Of a stretch of DNA of 21,728 nt, positions 15,077-21,728 are shown piece after piece (position 1 is the first letter of the stretch; each line of letters begins with the position of its first letter). The DNA lies in assembly GCA_050177075.1 (NCBI GenBank), contig JBFXHL010000038.1:1-21728 (forward strand), in the 5' to 3' direction. This DNA comes from UBA2239 sp050177075 (GTDB lineage Bacteria > Pseudomonadota > Gammaproteobacteria > Burkholderiales > UBA9220). The notes under the pieces are model-generated. The model saw nothing but the letters and a program-made list of their open reading frames with translations, was not told where the DNA came from and did not search any database. The translations under genes and the position numbers were made by a program.

Positions 15077-16249
15077 CTAGTCCCTTTCTTCGAAATTGAA
15101 CACGGCGAGGTCCTTCGCGCCGGGCCGCAGCATCTTGTCGAAAAACTCGCCGTAGGCGGGATGGCTACGGTAGTGCTCCGCCACGGCCTGGCTGGTGAAA
15201 CGGACCAGCCAGCAATGCTGGTAGCGCCCTTCGTGCTGGAGGGCCTTCCCCGGGAAGATGTGGCGCACGCCGGGGATGGCACGCAGTTTATCCTTGCCCC
15301 GGCGCACCATGACCGCCAGGGATTCGTCCGAAAGATCGGCGGGGGTATCGTAGAGGATGAGGTGATCGACCTCCCTGGGGACCCGGCATTGGGCCAGGAC
15401 TTCGGCGGCCCGGCCGCTGCCGCCCCACAGCCGGATGCAGCGTTCCGCTTCCCTGCGCACCGCGCTGCGCACCCCCCGGTTCAGGGCCATGTAGCCGCTG
15501 CTGGCGGCGTTTTCCCGGATTTCCTTCACCGCCGCGTCCGACAGGGCGGTGTAGACATTGATCTTGGCCACGCCGTGGGCGATGAGCTTGCGGTACTGCT
15601 CGTCGGCGAGGCCGCTGCCGCCGTGGATGACCAAGGGAATGTCCAGGGCTTCGTTGATTTTCCCCAGGCGGGCGAAATCCAGTTTGACGCTGCCGCTCAT
15701 ATGGCCATGCACCGTGCCCACGGACACCGCAAGGCAGTCCACTTCCGTCCTGTCCACGAAGGCCTTGGCTTCGGCGGGGGAGGTGTAGGCCAGCTCGCCG
15801 CCGTGCTTTTCCGCATTTTCCCCTTTGCCGCCCGCCACGTATCCCAGTTCCCCCTCCACAGCGACGCCGCAGGCATGGGCAAGGGCGGCGGTCTGGCGGG
15901 TGAATTGGAGGTTTTGGTCGAAGGGAAGATGGGAGGCGTCGACCATGACGCCGCTGCAGCCGGCCTGGATGGCCCGCTCGGCGGAATCGGGGTTCTTGCC
16001 GTGGTCCAGGTGGACGGCCACGGGAACCTGGGCCCGCTTCGCCGCCGCCAGCACGGCGGGGGCGAGCAGGTCGAAGTCGTAATAGTCGAAGTGGGATTCG
16101 GTGAGGTTGAGAATCACCGGGGAACGGGATTCCTCCGCCGCGTCCATGATTCCTTCGAGGAAATCCAGGCTGACCACGGCGAAGGCGCCGACGGCGTAGC
16201 CGTGGCGGTAGGCGTGGTTCAGCATGTCGTTCATGTGCACCAGGGGCAT
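15077..16249 (-). CDS. Class II fructose-bisphosphate aldolase fused to a C-terminal Dabb domain
   Basis: Residues 1-285 form a class II (zinc) ketose-bisphosphate aldolase, which cleaves or makes fructose 1,6-bisphosphate (or the sedoheptulose equivalent in the Calvin cycle). Visible residues are D82-H83 in HLDHGKN, E132/E134 in VEGELG, H181 in GTVHG, H209 in VIHGGSGL and KINVYTAL. Residues 293-390 (DHLILYD, IPGVRHIFPG, HCWLVRFTSQ, HYRSHPAYGEFF, DLAVFNFEE) fit the stress-responsive alpha/beta-barrel (Dabb) family, making the 390-aa protein about 100 aa longer than KbaY/GatY-type enzymes. As I recall, the family description cites such a fusion in Hydrogenophilus thermoluteolus. AAGGAG lies 7 bases before ATG; purK ends two bases upstream of the start, so it is the last gene of the purEK unit. 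A cbbA role is plausible but not proven. Confidence 0.9.
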   Translation of the reverse strand: MPLVHMNDMLNHAYRHGYAVGAFAVVSLDFLEGIMDAAEESRSPVILNLTESHFDYYDFDLLAPAVLAAAKRAQVPVAVHLDHGKNPDSAERAIQAGCSGVMVDASHLPFDQNLQFTRQTAALAHACGVAVEGELGYVAGGKGENAEKHGGELAYTSPAEAKAFVDRTEVDCLAVSVGTVHGHMSGSVKLDFARLGKINEALDIPLVIHGGSGLADEQYRKLIAHGVAKINVYTALSDAAVKEIRENAASSGYMALNRGVRSAVRREAERCIRLWGGSGRAAEVLAQCRVPREVDHLILYDTPADLSDESLAVMVRRGKDKLRAIPGVRHIFPGKALQHEGRYQHCWLVRFTSQAVAEHYRSHPAYGEFFDKMLRPGAKDLAVFNFEERD

Positions 16250-16251
16250 GG

Positions 16252-17415
16252 TTAGGCTCCTTTGCGTTCCTGGCCGGGGATTCTGTCCGGGACCAGCGCC
16301 TTCCGCAAGTGGAGCGCCACCTCCCTGGCGGATTCGCCGCTGGCGGCCAGGACGTTGAAATGCCCCATCTTGCGGCCAGGGCGCGGCTCCCGCTTGCCGT
16401 AGAGGTGCAGTTTCGCGCCGGGATGGGAGAGCACCGCTTCCCAGGGCGGTTCCTGGCCTTCCCGCCACAAATCGCCCAGCAGGTTGACCATGGCTGCGGG
16501 CTGCAACAGGTCCGGGGCGCCCAGGGGCAGCCCCGCCATGGCGCGCACCTGTTGCTCGAACTGGGAAGTGAGGCAGGCGTCCAGGGTGTAGTGGCCGCTG
16601 TTGTGGGGACGGGGCGCCATTTCGTTGACCAGCAGGCGACCGTCGTCGAGGACGAAGAACTCCACCGCCAGCACGCCGCAATAGTCGAGGGCCTCCGCGA
16701 CGGCCCTGGCCGTCTCCACGGCCTGCCCGGCGAGCGTCTCGGCTACCGTGGCCGGCGCAATGCTGATCTCCAGGATGCCGTCGACATGACGGTTTTCCGC
16801 CGGAGGAAACGCCACGGTCCGGCCATCCGTCCCTCGCGCCACCACCACCGAGATTTCCGTTTGCAGCGGCAGCCAGGCCTCAAGAATGCATGGCACGGCG
16901 CCCAGCTGGGCGAAGGCCGCCGCCAACTCGGCCAGGTTGCCGACCCGGGCCTGGCCTTTGCCGTCGTAGCCGTGTCTGGCGGTTTTCAGCAGGGCCGGCA
17001 CGCCGATCTTCTGGTAGGCCATGGCGAGGTCCGCTGCGGTGTCCACCCTGGCGAAGGGCGCGGTGGGAAAGCCCTGGGCCTGAAGGAAGGCTTTTTCCCG
17101 CGCCCGGTCCTGGGCGATGGCCACGGCCGTGGAGCCGGGGCGCACCGGGCAGAAGCGGGCCAGGAACTCCAGGCTCTCCGCCGGGATGTTCTCGAATTCG
17201 GTGGTGACCGCCGCGCAGCCGCGGCCCATGCGCTCCAGGGCTTCCCGGTCGGTGTAGGGGGCGCGGAGATGGACGTCGGCCAGGGCGGCGGCGGGGCTGT
17301 CCTCGTCCGGGTCCAGCACCATCACCCGGTAGCCCATGGCGCGGGCCGCCATGGCGAACATGCGGCCCAGCTGGCCGCCGCCGAGGATGCCCAGGGTGGC
17401 GGGGGGAAGAATCAC
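16252..17415 (-). CDS. purK: 5-(carboxyamino)imidazole ribonucleotide synthase (ATPase subunit)
   Basis: PurK uses ATP and bicarbonate to convert AIR to N5-CAIR in purine synthesis. The 387-aa ATP-grasp protein shows GILGGGQLGRM (9-19), VLDPDEDSPA, the ATP-binding LLKTARHGYDGKGQ, and late motifs EFFVLDDGRLLVNEMAPRP and NSGHYTLDA typical of PurK. The start is GTG at 17415, overlapping the purE stop by 4 bases (GTGA), with GGAGG 4 bases upstream. It is translationally coupled to purE and followed after two bases by the aldolase. Its bicarbonate substrate links it to the carbonic anhydrase upstream in the same direction. Confidence 0.96.
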   Translation of the reverse strand: MILPPATLGILGGGQLGRMFAMAARAMGYRVMVLDPDEDSPAAALADVHLRAPYTDREALERMGRGCAAVTTEFENIPAESLEFLARFCPVRPGSTAVAIAQDRAREKAFLQAQGFPTAPFARVDTAADLAMAYQKIGVPALLKTARHGYDGKGQARVGNLAELAAAFAQLGAVPCILEAWLPLQTEISVVVARGTDGRTVAFPPAENRHVDGILEISIAPATVAETLAGQAVETARAVAEALDYCGVLAVEFFVLDDGRLLVNEMAPRPHNSGHYTLDACLTSQFEQQVRAMAGLPLGAPDLLQPAAMVNLLGDLWREGQEPPWEAVLSHPGAKLHLYGKREPRPGRKMGHFNVLAASGESAREVALHLRKALVPDRIPGQERKGA

Positions 17416-17903
17416 GGCGCCTCCGGCAGGGTGGAGTTCAAGGCCGCCTCGCTCTGGGCGGCGCGGAATTCCTGCAGGCGCCGGGCGATTTCCTGGTCGT
17501 CCCGGGCCAGCAGGGCGGCGGCGAAGAGGGCGGCATTGGCGGCGCCTGCCTCACCGATGGCGAAGGTGGCGACGGGGATGCCTTTCGGCATCTGGACGAT
17601 GGACAGAAGGGAGTCCATGCCCTTCAGGTAGCGGGACGGCACGGGCACGCCCAGGACCGGGACCGTGGTCTTGGCCGCCACCATGCCCGGCAGGTGAGCG
17701 GCCCCCCCGGCGCCAGCGATGATGCAGGCCAGGCCTCGGCCAGCGGCCTCCTCCGCATACTTGAACAGCAGATCGGGGGTGCGGTGGGCCGAGACGACCC
17801 GCGCTTCATGGGGAATGCCCAGTTGTTTCAGGATGATGGCGGCGGGCTCCAGGGTTGGCCAATCGGAGGAGGAGCCCATGATCAGGCCGACAAGCGGTTG
17901 CAT
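17412..17903 (-). CDS. purE: N5-carboxyaminoimidazole ribonucleotide mutase
   Basis: PurE rearranges N5-CAIR, the PurK product, to CAIR. The 163-aa length and motifs fit class I PurE: LIMGSSSDWPT (8-17) for phosphate binding, SAHRTPD (38-44) carrying the catalytic His, and a glycine-rich AGAGGAAHLPGM. AAGGA lies 9 bases before ATG. The gene begins 74 bases after the carbonic anhydrase stop, a gap that contains a 7-bp hairpin, and overlaps purK by 4 bases. Confidence 0.97.
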   Translation of the reverse strand: MQPLVGLIMGSSSDWPTLEPAAIILKQLGIPHEARVVSAHRTPDLLFKYAEEAAGRGLACIIAGAGGAAHLPGMVAAKTTVPVLGVPVPSRYLKGMDSLLSIVQMPKGIPVATFAIGEAGAANAALFAAALLARDDQEIARRLQEFRAAQSEAALNSTLPEAP

Positions 17904-17929
17904 AAGGAGTGTTCCTTCTTAACGTGCAA

Positions 17930-17950
17930 GGGCCGACATGGCATCGGCCC
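17930..17950. other. Hairpin between carbonic anhydrase and purE
   Basis: GGGCCGA (17930-17936) and TCGGCCC (17944-17950) form a 7-bp stem with a 7-base loop. On the transcribed minus strand the sequence after it is CTTGCACG, without a T-run, so strong intrinsic termination is unlikely. It might attenuate or stabilise the transcript between the two gene groups. Confidence 0.3.
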
Positions 17951-17977
17951 GGGTGGAAAAACCGAGCCCCCTTGAGC

Positions 17978-18610
17978 TCAGGAAAACGCTTCGAAACGGT
18001 GGCTGTCCGGGTTGTAGCGCAGCAGCTCCCGACGCTCCATGTCGAAGTACCAGCCGTGCAGCGCCAGCTTCTTCTGGGCGACCCGTTCTAGAATCCACGG
18101 AAATGTCAGCAGGTTGTCCAGGGAGACCAGGATGGCTTCCTGCTCGCAGGCCCGCGCCTGGGCTTCCGCGGATTCGTCGGGGAGGCGTGACAGGACGCGG
18201 TTGCGGGCGTTGGTGGCGACCTTCATCCAGCTCGAAATGAAGCTGGTCGGGGTATCCGGTCCGTCCTCCCGCTTCAGCAATGCCCGTATGCCGCCGCACT
18301 GGGCGTGGCCGAGGACGACGATGTTCTCCACTTCCAGGTGGCGCACGCCGAATTCCAGGGCGGCGCTGGTGCCGTGGTAGCTGCCGCCTGTCTCGAAGGG
18401 GGGCACCAGATTGGCCACGTTGCGGATGATGAACAGGTCCCCGGGGTCGCAGTCGGTGACGATGGCCGGATCGACGCGGGAATCGCAGCAGCCGACGACG
18501 ATGGTTTTTGGCGACTGGCCGTGCTGGGCCAAGTGCTCGAACAGGGCGCGATACTTTTCGTCGGTGCGGAAGCGCTGGAACCCCGCCACCAGTTTTTCGA
18601 TGTGATCCAT
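17978..18610 (-). CDS. can: Beta-class carbonic anhydrase
   Basis: This 210-aa cytoplasmic enzyme interconverts CO2 and bicarbonate. The zinc site is complete: C42 with the D43-R45 dyad in CCDSRVDP, and H102 and C105 in GHAQCGG. Other family hallmarks are FIIRNVANLVP (60-70) and the long C-terminal strand ALHGWYFDMERREL. Length and layout match E. coli Can. AGGA lies 7 bases before ATG. The 108-aa gene ends 9 bases upstream, so it appears to be the fourth visible gene of a unit starting at or before cbbO. Together with the VWA protein it suggests inorganic-carbon supply for CO2 fixation; it would also feed bicarbonate to PurK. Confidence 0.95.
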   Translation of the reverse strand: MDHIEKLVAGFQRFRTDEKYRALFEHLAQHGQSPKTIVVGCCDSRVDPAIVTDCDPGDLFIIRNVANLVPPFETGGSYHGTSAALEFGVRHLEVENIVVLGHAQCGGIRALLKREDGPDTPTSFISSWMKVATNARNRVLSRLPDESAEAQARACEQEAILVSLDNLLTFPWILERVAQKKLALHGWYFDMERRELLRYNPDSHRFEAFS

Positions 18611-18619
18611 GGCGATTTC

Positions 18620-18946
18620 CTAGTCGTCCTCGTCGTCGAGTTCCGCATCCCACCCCGCGGCCCGGGCACGCTCCACGGCCGCGTCGTGAATGCGCCGGTG
18701 GCGCTGGCCCAGGTCGTCGGGCAGACGGCTGGGCAGATGGATGAAAGGCTCCCAGGCGGCATGGACTTTTTCCAGCAGCCCCTGCATCTGCTCGGCCGTC
18801 CAGCCCGCGCAGGTCTCGTCCTCGGGCAGAATGCCGAAGACCCAGGCGTCGCGGACGATGCGGCCGAATTCTGTCATGCCGAAATCCCGGTCGGCGTCGA
18901 TGCCGGGATAAACGGCCATCCGGAGGTTGGGGGGGCGGGGGGTCAT
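18620..18946 (-). CDS. Unrecognised 108-aa protein with acidic tail
   Basis: I do not recognise this family. The soluble protein begins with a Pro-rich stretch and the segment LRMAVYPGIDADRDFGM. Its centre is aromatic and helical (AAWEPFIHLPSRLP; DLGQRHRRIHDAAVERARAAGW), and it ends in the strongly acidic AELDDEDD. It is translated with confidence: a perfect AGGAGG lies 8 bases before ATG, and its start overlaps the stop of the 127-aa gene (ATGA). The carbonic anhydrase starts 9 bases after its stop. The tight position between cbbO and the anhydrase suggests a role with one of them, for example as an adaptor or assembly factor, but nothing in the sequence proves it. Confidence 0.8.
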   Translation of the reverse strand: MTPRPPNLRMAVYPGIDADRDFGMTEFGRIVRDAWVFGILPEDETCAGWTAEQMQGLLEKVHAAWEPFIHLPSRLPDDLGQRHRRIHDAAVERARAAGWDAELDDEDD

Positions 18947-19326
18947 GGTTCGTTCCTCCTGTGGTTAACAGTTCCGTGCAGCCGGTCTTCCAGGGACTGC
19001 TCCAGGATTGCCAGCACCCTGGCCCGCAGGCGGGTGGCGGCGAAATGGTAGAAGTTGAGGGTGCAGCCCACCGGCTCGTGGAGGGCGCTGCGCCCCCGGT
19101 CGTCGAAGTCCACCCAGGCCAGGACCGGCAGGTCGTTCTGGCGCGTGTCCACCACCACCCATTCCCGCTCGTCCAGGATCAGGGCCATGCCCGACACGCC
19201 GGGCAGCGGCAGGCGCAGGGGGCCGCCAAACCGGCTTCGCGCCCGCCGCCAGAGGTTGTAGTGGCGCGCCTCGATCCGGTCTGGCCGGGCGGCGTAGACG
19301 GGCAGATCGCCGATGCGCGTGGTCAT
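18943..19326 (-). CDS. Unrecognised 127-aa protein downstream of the cbbO-like gene
   Basis: I do not recognise this family. The protein is soluble and basic, with strand-like segments (SGMALILDEREWVVVDT, LPVLAWVDFDDRG) followed by a helix (AATRLRARVLAILEQSLEDRL). The alternating strands with Trp and Asp suggest a small alpha/beta fold. It starts 6 bases after the cbbO-like stop, with GAGG 4 bases before ATG, and overlaps the 108-aa gene by 4 bases, so it belongs to the same transcript. No catalytic motif is visible. It may be a conserved partner of the VWA protein, which is only inferred from position. Confidence 0.8.
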   Translation of the reverse strand: MTTRIGDLPVYAARPDRIEARHYNLWRRARSRFGGPLRLPLPGVSGMALILDEREWVVVDTRQNDLPVLAWVDFDDRGRSALHEPVGCTLNFYHFAATRLRARVLAILEQSLEDRLHGTVNHRRNEP

Positions 19327-19332
19327 GGGGCC

Positions 19333-21663
19333 TCATCGCGTCAGGGAGGCGAACAGGGCCGGCAGCTTCTCCGGCAGCCGCTGCACGTGGTCGATGATGG
19401 TGTAGTGGTTGGCGCCGAAAATGCGCTCCACGTAGCGGTCGGCCTCCGGGTCCAGGGTCAGGCAGTAGGAGAGGACGCCGTGCGTTCGCAATTCCTCCGC
19501 CGCCTTCTTGGCGTCCAGGCGCAGGTACTGGGGGTCGCGCTCGTCGATGTCCGCCGGTTCGCCGTCGGTGACGATCAGCAGCAGCTTGTGCTTCTCGCTG
19601 CGCTGCAGCAGGTGCCGTCCGGCATGGCGCATGGCGGCGCCCATGCGGGTGGACAGACCGCCCTTCATGCCCGCCAGGCGGGATTTCACGTCGTCGTCGA
19701 AGCGCTGTTCGAAATCCTTGAAGCGGAAATACTGCACGTCGTGCCGCCCGTCGGAGGCGAAGCCGTGGATGGCGAAGGGGTCGCCGATGCCGTGGATTGC
19801 CGTGGCCACCAGGGCCGAGGCCTCCCGGGTCAGTTCCAGCACGGTCCTGTCGGCGCCGCGCACCTGCTCGTTGGTGGAGGCCGAGAGGTCGAGGAGAATC
19901 ACCACCGCCAGGTCGCGGCGGTTGATGACGTTGCGCATGGTGATGCGGGGGTCGGGGTTGAGGCCGATGCGCGCCGCCACCATGGCGTCCACGGCGGCGT
20001 TGATGTCCAGCTCGTCGCCATCCTCCAGCTTCCTCAGCCGCGACACGCCCTGGGGGCGGAGGCGGTCGATGATCTGCTTGATGCGCTGGCTGACTCCCTT
20101 GTGGGCGGTGAGCACCTCGTCGACGAGGGCAGGGTCGCCCCGACCCTGGCGCCGTTCGTAGACGGTGGCCCAGTTGGGGCGGTGCAGCTGCACCTGGTAG
20201 TCCCATTCGGGGTAATGGTAGGGATCGGAAACCGGTTCCTTGCCTTCCATTTCGTTGTAGGACACGCCTTCGTCCTCGTAGGGGAAAAGTTCGGTGTTGA
20301 GGACCCAGATTTCCTGGGCATCGTCGCCGGCGGTTTCCACCTCCACCTCGTTGACGAACTCCATCAGGCTGACGTGCTTGCGCACCTGGCGCTGGCTGGC
20401 CGGCAGGTAGGCGCTGGATTCGCTCCAGTCGAACTGGTCCAGGGACCAGACGAAGCGGTTGTCGTCCCGGTAGGGAATGCGCAGGTTTTCCAGGATGCGC
20501 AGGCTGGGCATCGCGCGCCGGGCGGAAAGGAGGTTGAACAGGTCCAGCCCCAGGTTCCAGGAGAACATGCCGTTGTCGCGGTTGGCGGCGATGTTGCCAT
20601 GGAACTGGCGGACGATCTCGTCCACCTCGGCGTCGCCGCTGGATTCAGCCGGGTCGAGCAGGGCCAGGGCGATGCGTTCCAGCAGGGGGAGCGATTCGTG
20701 CTCGGCTTGGCCCGTCTTGGGCAGGAGCATGAAGGCCTTCCACAGCCGGCCCATGCCGGGGAAATCCTGGACGGCGCACCACTCCACCCGAGCGTCCTCG
20801 AAGAAACCGACGAAGAACTGCTGGGCCGGGGCCAGGGCCTCGGCGGACTGGGGCTCACTGGTGTAGGCCAGGTGGGCGGCCATGTGGGCGCCCATGGCGC
20901 GGTAGAGGTCGAGGCCGGAGAGCTCCCCCAGGTCGTCGGCGGCGTCGGGAAGGTGCAGGGCCCGGGCCTCGATGAAAGGGCGGAATCCCAGGTAGTCGGC
21001 GGCCGCCGGACGGAGGAAGAAATCCCGTCCCCAGAAGGCGCGCAGGTAGAAGTTCAGCTTGCGCTGGCTGTCGATGAACAGGGTGCCGCGCCGTTCCTGC
21101 TGCAGGACGGCCTTGCTGTCCTCGCTTTGCAGGGAGAAGTAGGCGGCCTGCTTGGGCAGGTCGCGGCGGTAGGCCTCGGCGCCGAAGTCCACCCAGCGGC
21201 GCAGGCCGGACAGGGTGAGCTTGCCCAGCAGCTCGTCGAGGACGCCGAGCATGGGGCGCAGGCCCCGGGGCGCCTTGGCGGCGAGGCGGTGCAGCAGTTG
21301 CAGGTAGGCCCGCAGCAGTTCCGGGTCGCCGAGGCGGCGGGCGGCGGTGGGCAGGGTGGAGAACACCAGGGTGAGCACCTCCCCCGAGGTCATGGAGGCG
21401 AGCTTCATCACCGCGTGGACGCAGTCGCGGATCACGTCGTCGCCGCACTCTCGGGCCACCAGGGGGATTTCGTCCAGGTAGGTGGTGAGCAGGGCGGGGC
21501 CCTTGCCCAGGTTGACGATGCCGCGGGCGCCGTCGAGCCAATCCTTGAGGCCGTTGGGCGACAGGGTACGCGCCGCTTCGTGGAAGGCGGCGTCCAGGGT
21601 GTCGGCAAGCTCGGGAGCGGCCTGGACCAGCTCGTCCCGGTAGTCGTCAAGATTGATGCTCAT
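19333..21663 (-). CDS. cbbO: CbbO-like VWA-domain protein (probable Rubisco activase subunit)
   Basis: CbbO pairs with the MoxR-type AAA+ protein CbbQ; the pair removes inhibitory sugar phosphates from Rubisco. This 776-aa protein has the CbbO/NorD plan: a long helical N-terminal part (1-450), an acidic linker, and a C-terminal von Willebrand A domain (about 580-776). The metal-binding MIDAS is complete: D592-x-S594-x-S596 in DLSASTNE, T672 in STRMG and D700 in VTDGEP. Length favours CbbO, as NorD proteins are usually about 630 aa. GAGGA lies 6 bases before ATG. It heads the visible run with the two small genes and the carbonic anhydrase. cbbQ is expected just outside the window; if norQ or denitrification genes lie there instead, the NorD reading would gain. 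Confidence 0.75.
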   Translation of the reverse strand: MSINLDDYRDELVQAAPELADTLDAAFHEAARTLSPNGLKDWLDGARGIVNLGKGPALLTTYLDEIPLVARECGDDVIRDCVHAVMKLASMTSGEVLTLVFSTLPTAARRLGDPELLRAYLQLLHRLAAKAPRGLRPMLGVLDELLGKLTLSGLRRWVDFGAEAYRRDLPKQAAYFSLQSEDSKAVLQQERRGTLFIDSQRKLNFYLRAFWGRDFFLRPAAADYLGFRPFIEARALHLPDAADDLGELSGLDLYRAMGAHMAAHLAYTSEPQSAEALAPAQQFFVGFFEDARVEWCAVQDFPGMGRLWKAFMLLPKTGQAEHESLPLLERIALALLDPAESSGDAEVDEIVRQFHGNIAANRDNGMFSWNLGLDLFNLLSARRAMPSLRILENLRIPYRDDNRFVWSLDQFDWSESSAYLPASQRQVRKHVSLMEFVNEVEVETAGDDAQEIWVLNTELFPYEDEGVSYNEMEGKEPVSDPYHYPEWDYQVQLHRPNWATVYERRQGRGDPALVDEVLTAHKGVSQRIKQIIDRLRPQGVSRLRKLEDGDELDINAAVDAMVAARIGLNPDPRITMRNVINRRDLAVVILLDLSASTNEQVRGADRTVLELTREASALVATAIHGIGDPFAIHGFASDGRHDVQYFRFKDFEQRFDDDVKSRLAGMKGGLSTRMGAAMRHAGRHLLQRSEKHKLLLIVTDGEPADIDERDPQYLRLDAKKAAEELRTHGVLSYCLTLDPEADRYVERIFGANHYTIIDHVQRLPEKLPALFASLTR

Positions 21664-21728
21664 GGCCGGTCCTCAACAGATTGGGTGGAGGGATATCGCC
21701 GGGCGGGTTCGGCCGGCGCCGCTTCGTT
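21660..21728 (-). CDS. Possible C-terminal end of an upstream gene (partial)
   Basis: In one minus-strand frame the last 22 codons (reading NEAAPAEPARRYPST, then QSVEDRP) end in a TGA that overlaps the cbbO-like ATG as ATGA, the same overlap style as other genes here. A second frame closes earlier at a TGA in TGTTGAGG and the third stays open, so the assignment is uncertain. The 22 residues are not enough to name a family. Confidence 0.3.
   Translation of the reverse strand, partial: NEAAPAEPARRYPSTQSVEDRP

Noticed and set aside
16250..16681. N-terminal extension of the aldolase frame
   Set aside because: It overlaps purK in another frame, is Arg/Pro/Gly-rich, and a good ribosome site lies before the ATG at 16249.
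17930..17950. Intrinsic terminator between carbonic anhydrase and purE
   Set aside because: The hairpin is only 7 bp and no T-run follows on the transcribed strand.
18965..20206. 413-codon minus-strand frame overlapping the VWA and 127-aa genes
   Set aside because: It is the shifted frame of the same strand, dominated by Arg, Pro and Gly, while the other frames have MIDAS motifs and proper ribosome sites.

Overview
This GC-rich window looks like the chromosome of a betaproteobacterium, possibly a Rhodocyclales- or Hydrogenophilales-like autotroph. That placement rests on gene content and codon bias, not on a phylogenetic marker. Genes are dense: no gap between genes exceeds about 200 bases. 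No insertion sequence, phage gene or CRISPR array was seen.

Left part (1-6212): an unrecognised protein whose reading frame is cut by an in-frame TAA yet continues as coding-like sequence; a divergent AEC-family permease; and, on the minus strand, three signalling genes joined by 4-base overlaps. In transcription order these are a membrane histidine kinase with a CXXCH (Tll0287/DUF3365-like) sensor and a PAS domain, a soluble PocR-type histidine kinase, and a REC-HD-GYP response regulator. The two kinases share a gapless paralogous catalytic half, so two different inputs probably feed one c-di-GMP-degrading output.

Middle part (6274-15053): nadC (minus) and clpB (plus) are divergent, and clpB has a near-consensus sigma-32 promoter. 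A perfect hairpin terminator separates clpB from a convergent TonB-dependent receptor. Next come a small 4-oxalocrotonate tautomerase-like gene, uvrC, pgsA, tRNA-Gly(GCC) and tRNA-Cys(GCA). The uvrC-pgsA-glyW-cysT order matches the well-known proteobacterial arrangement. A strong promoter overlapping the end of pgsA drives the tRNAs, and each tRNA is followed by an intrinsic terminator.

Right part (15077-21728, all minus strand) reads, in transcription order: end of an unseen gene, a cbbO-like VWA protein, two small unrecognised proteins (127 and 108 aa), a beta-carbonic anhydrase, purE, purK, and a class II fructose-bisphosphate aldolase fused to a C-terminal Dabb domain. CbbO-type proteins work with the MoxR-type AAA+ protein CbbQ as Rubisco activases, and an aldolase-Dabb fusion is, as I recall, known from a hydrogen-oxidising autotroph. 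The segment therefore looks like part of a CO2-fixation or bicarbonate-handling neighbourhood, with the CO2-dependent PurEK step embedded in it. The two small proteins between cbbO and the carbonic anhydrase are the best candidates here for undescribed partners.
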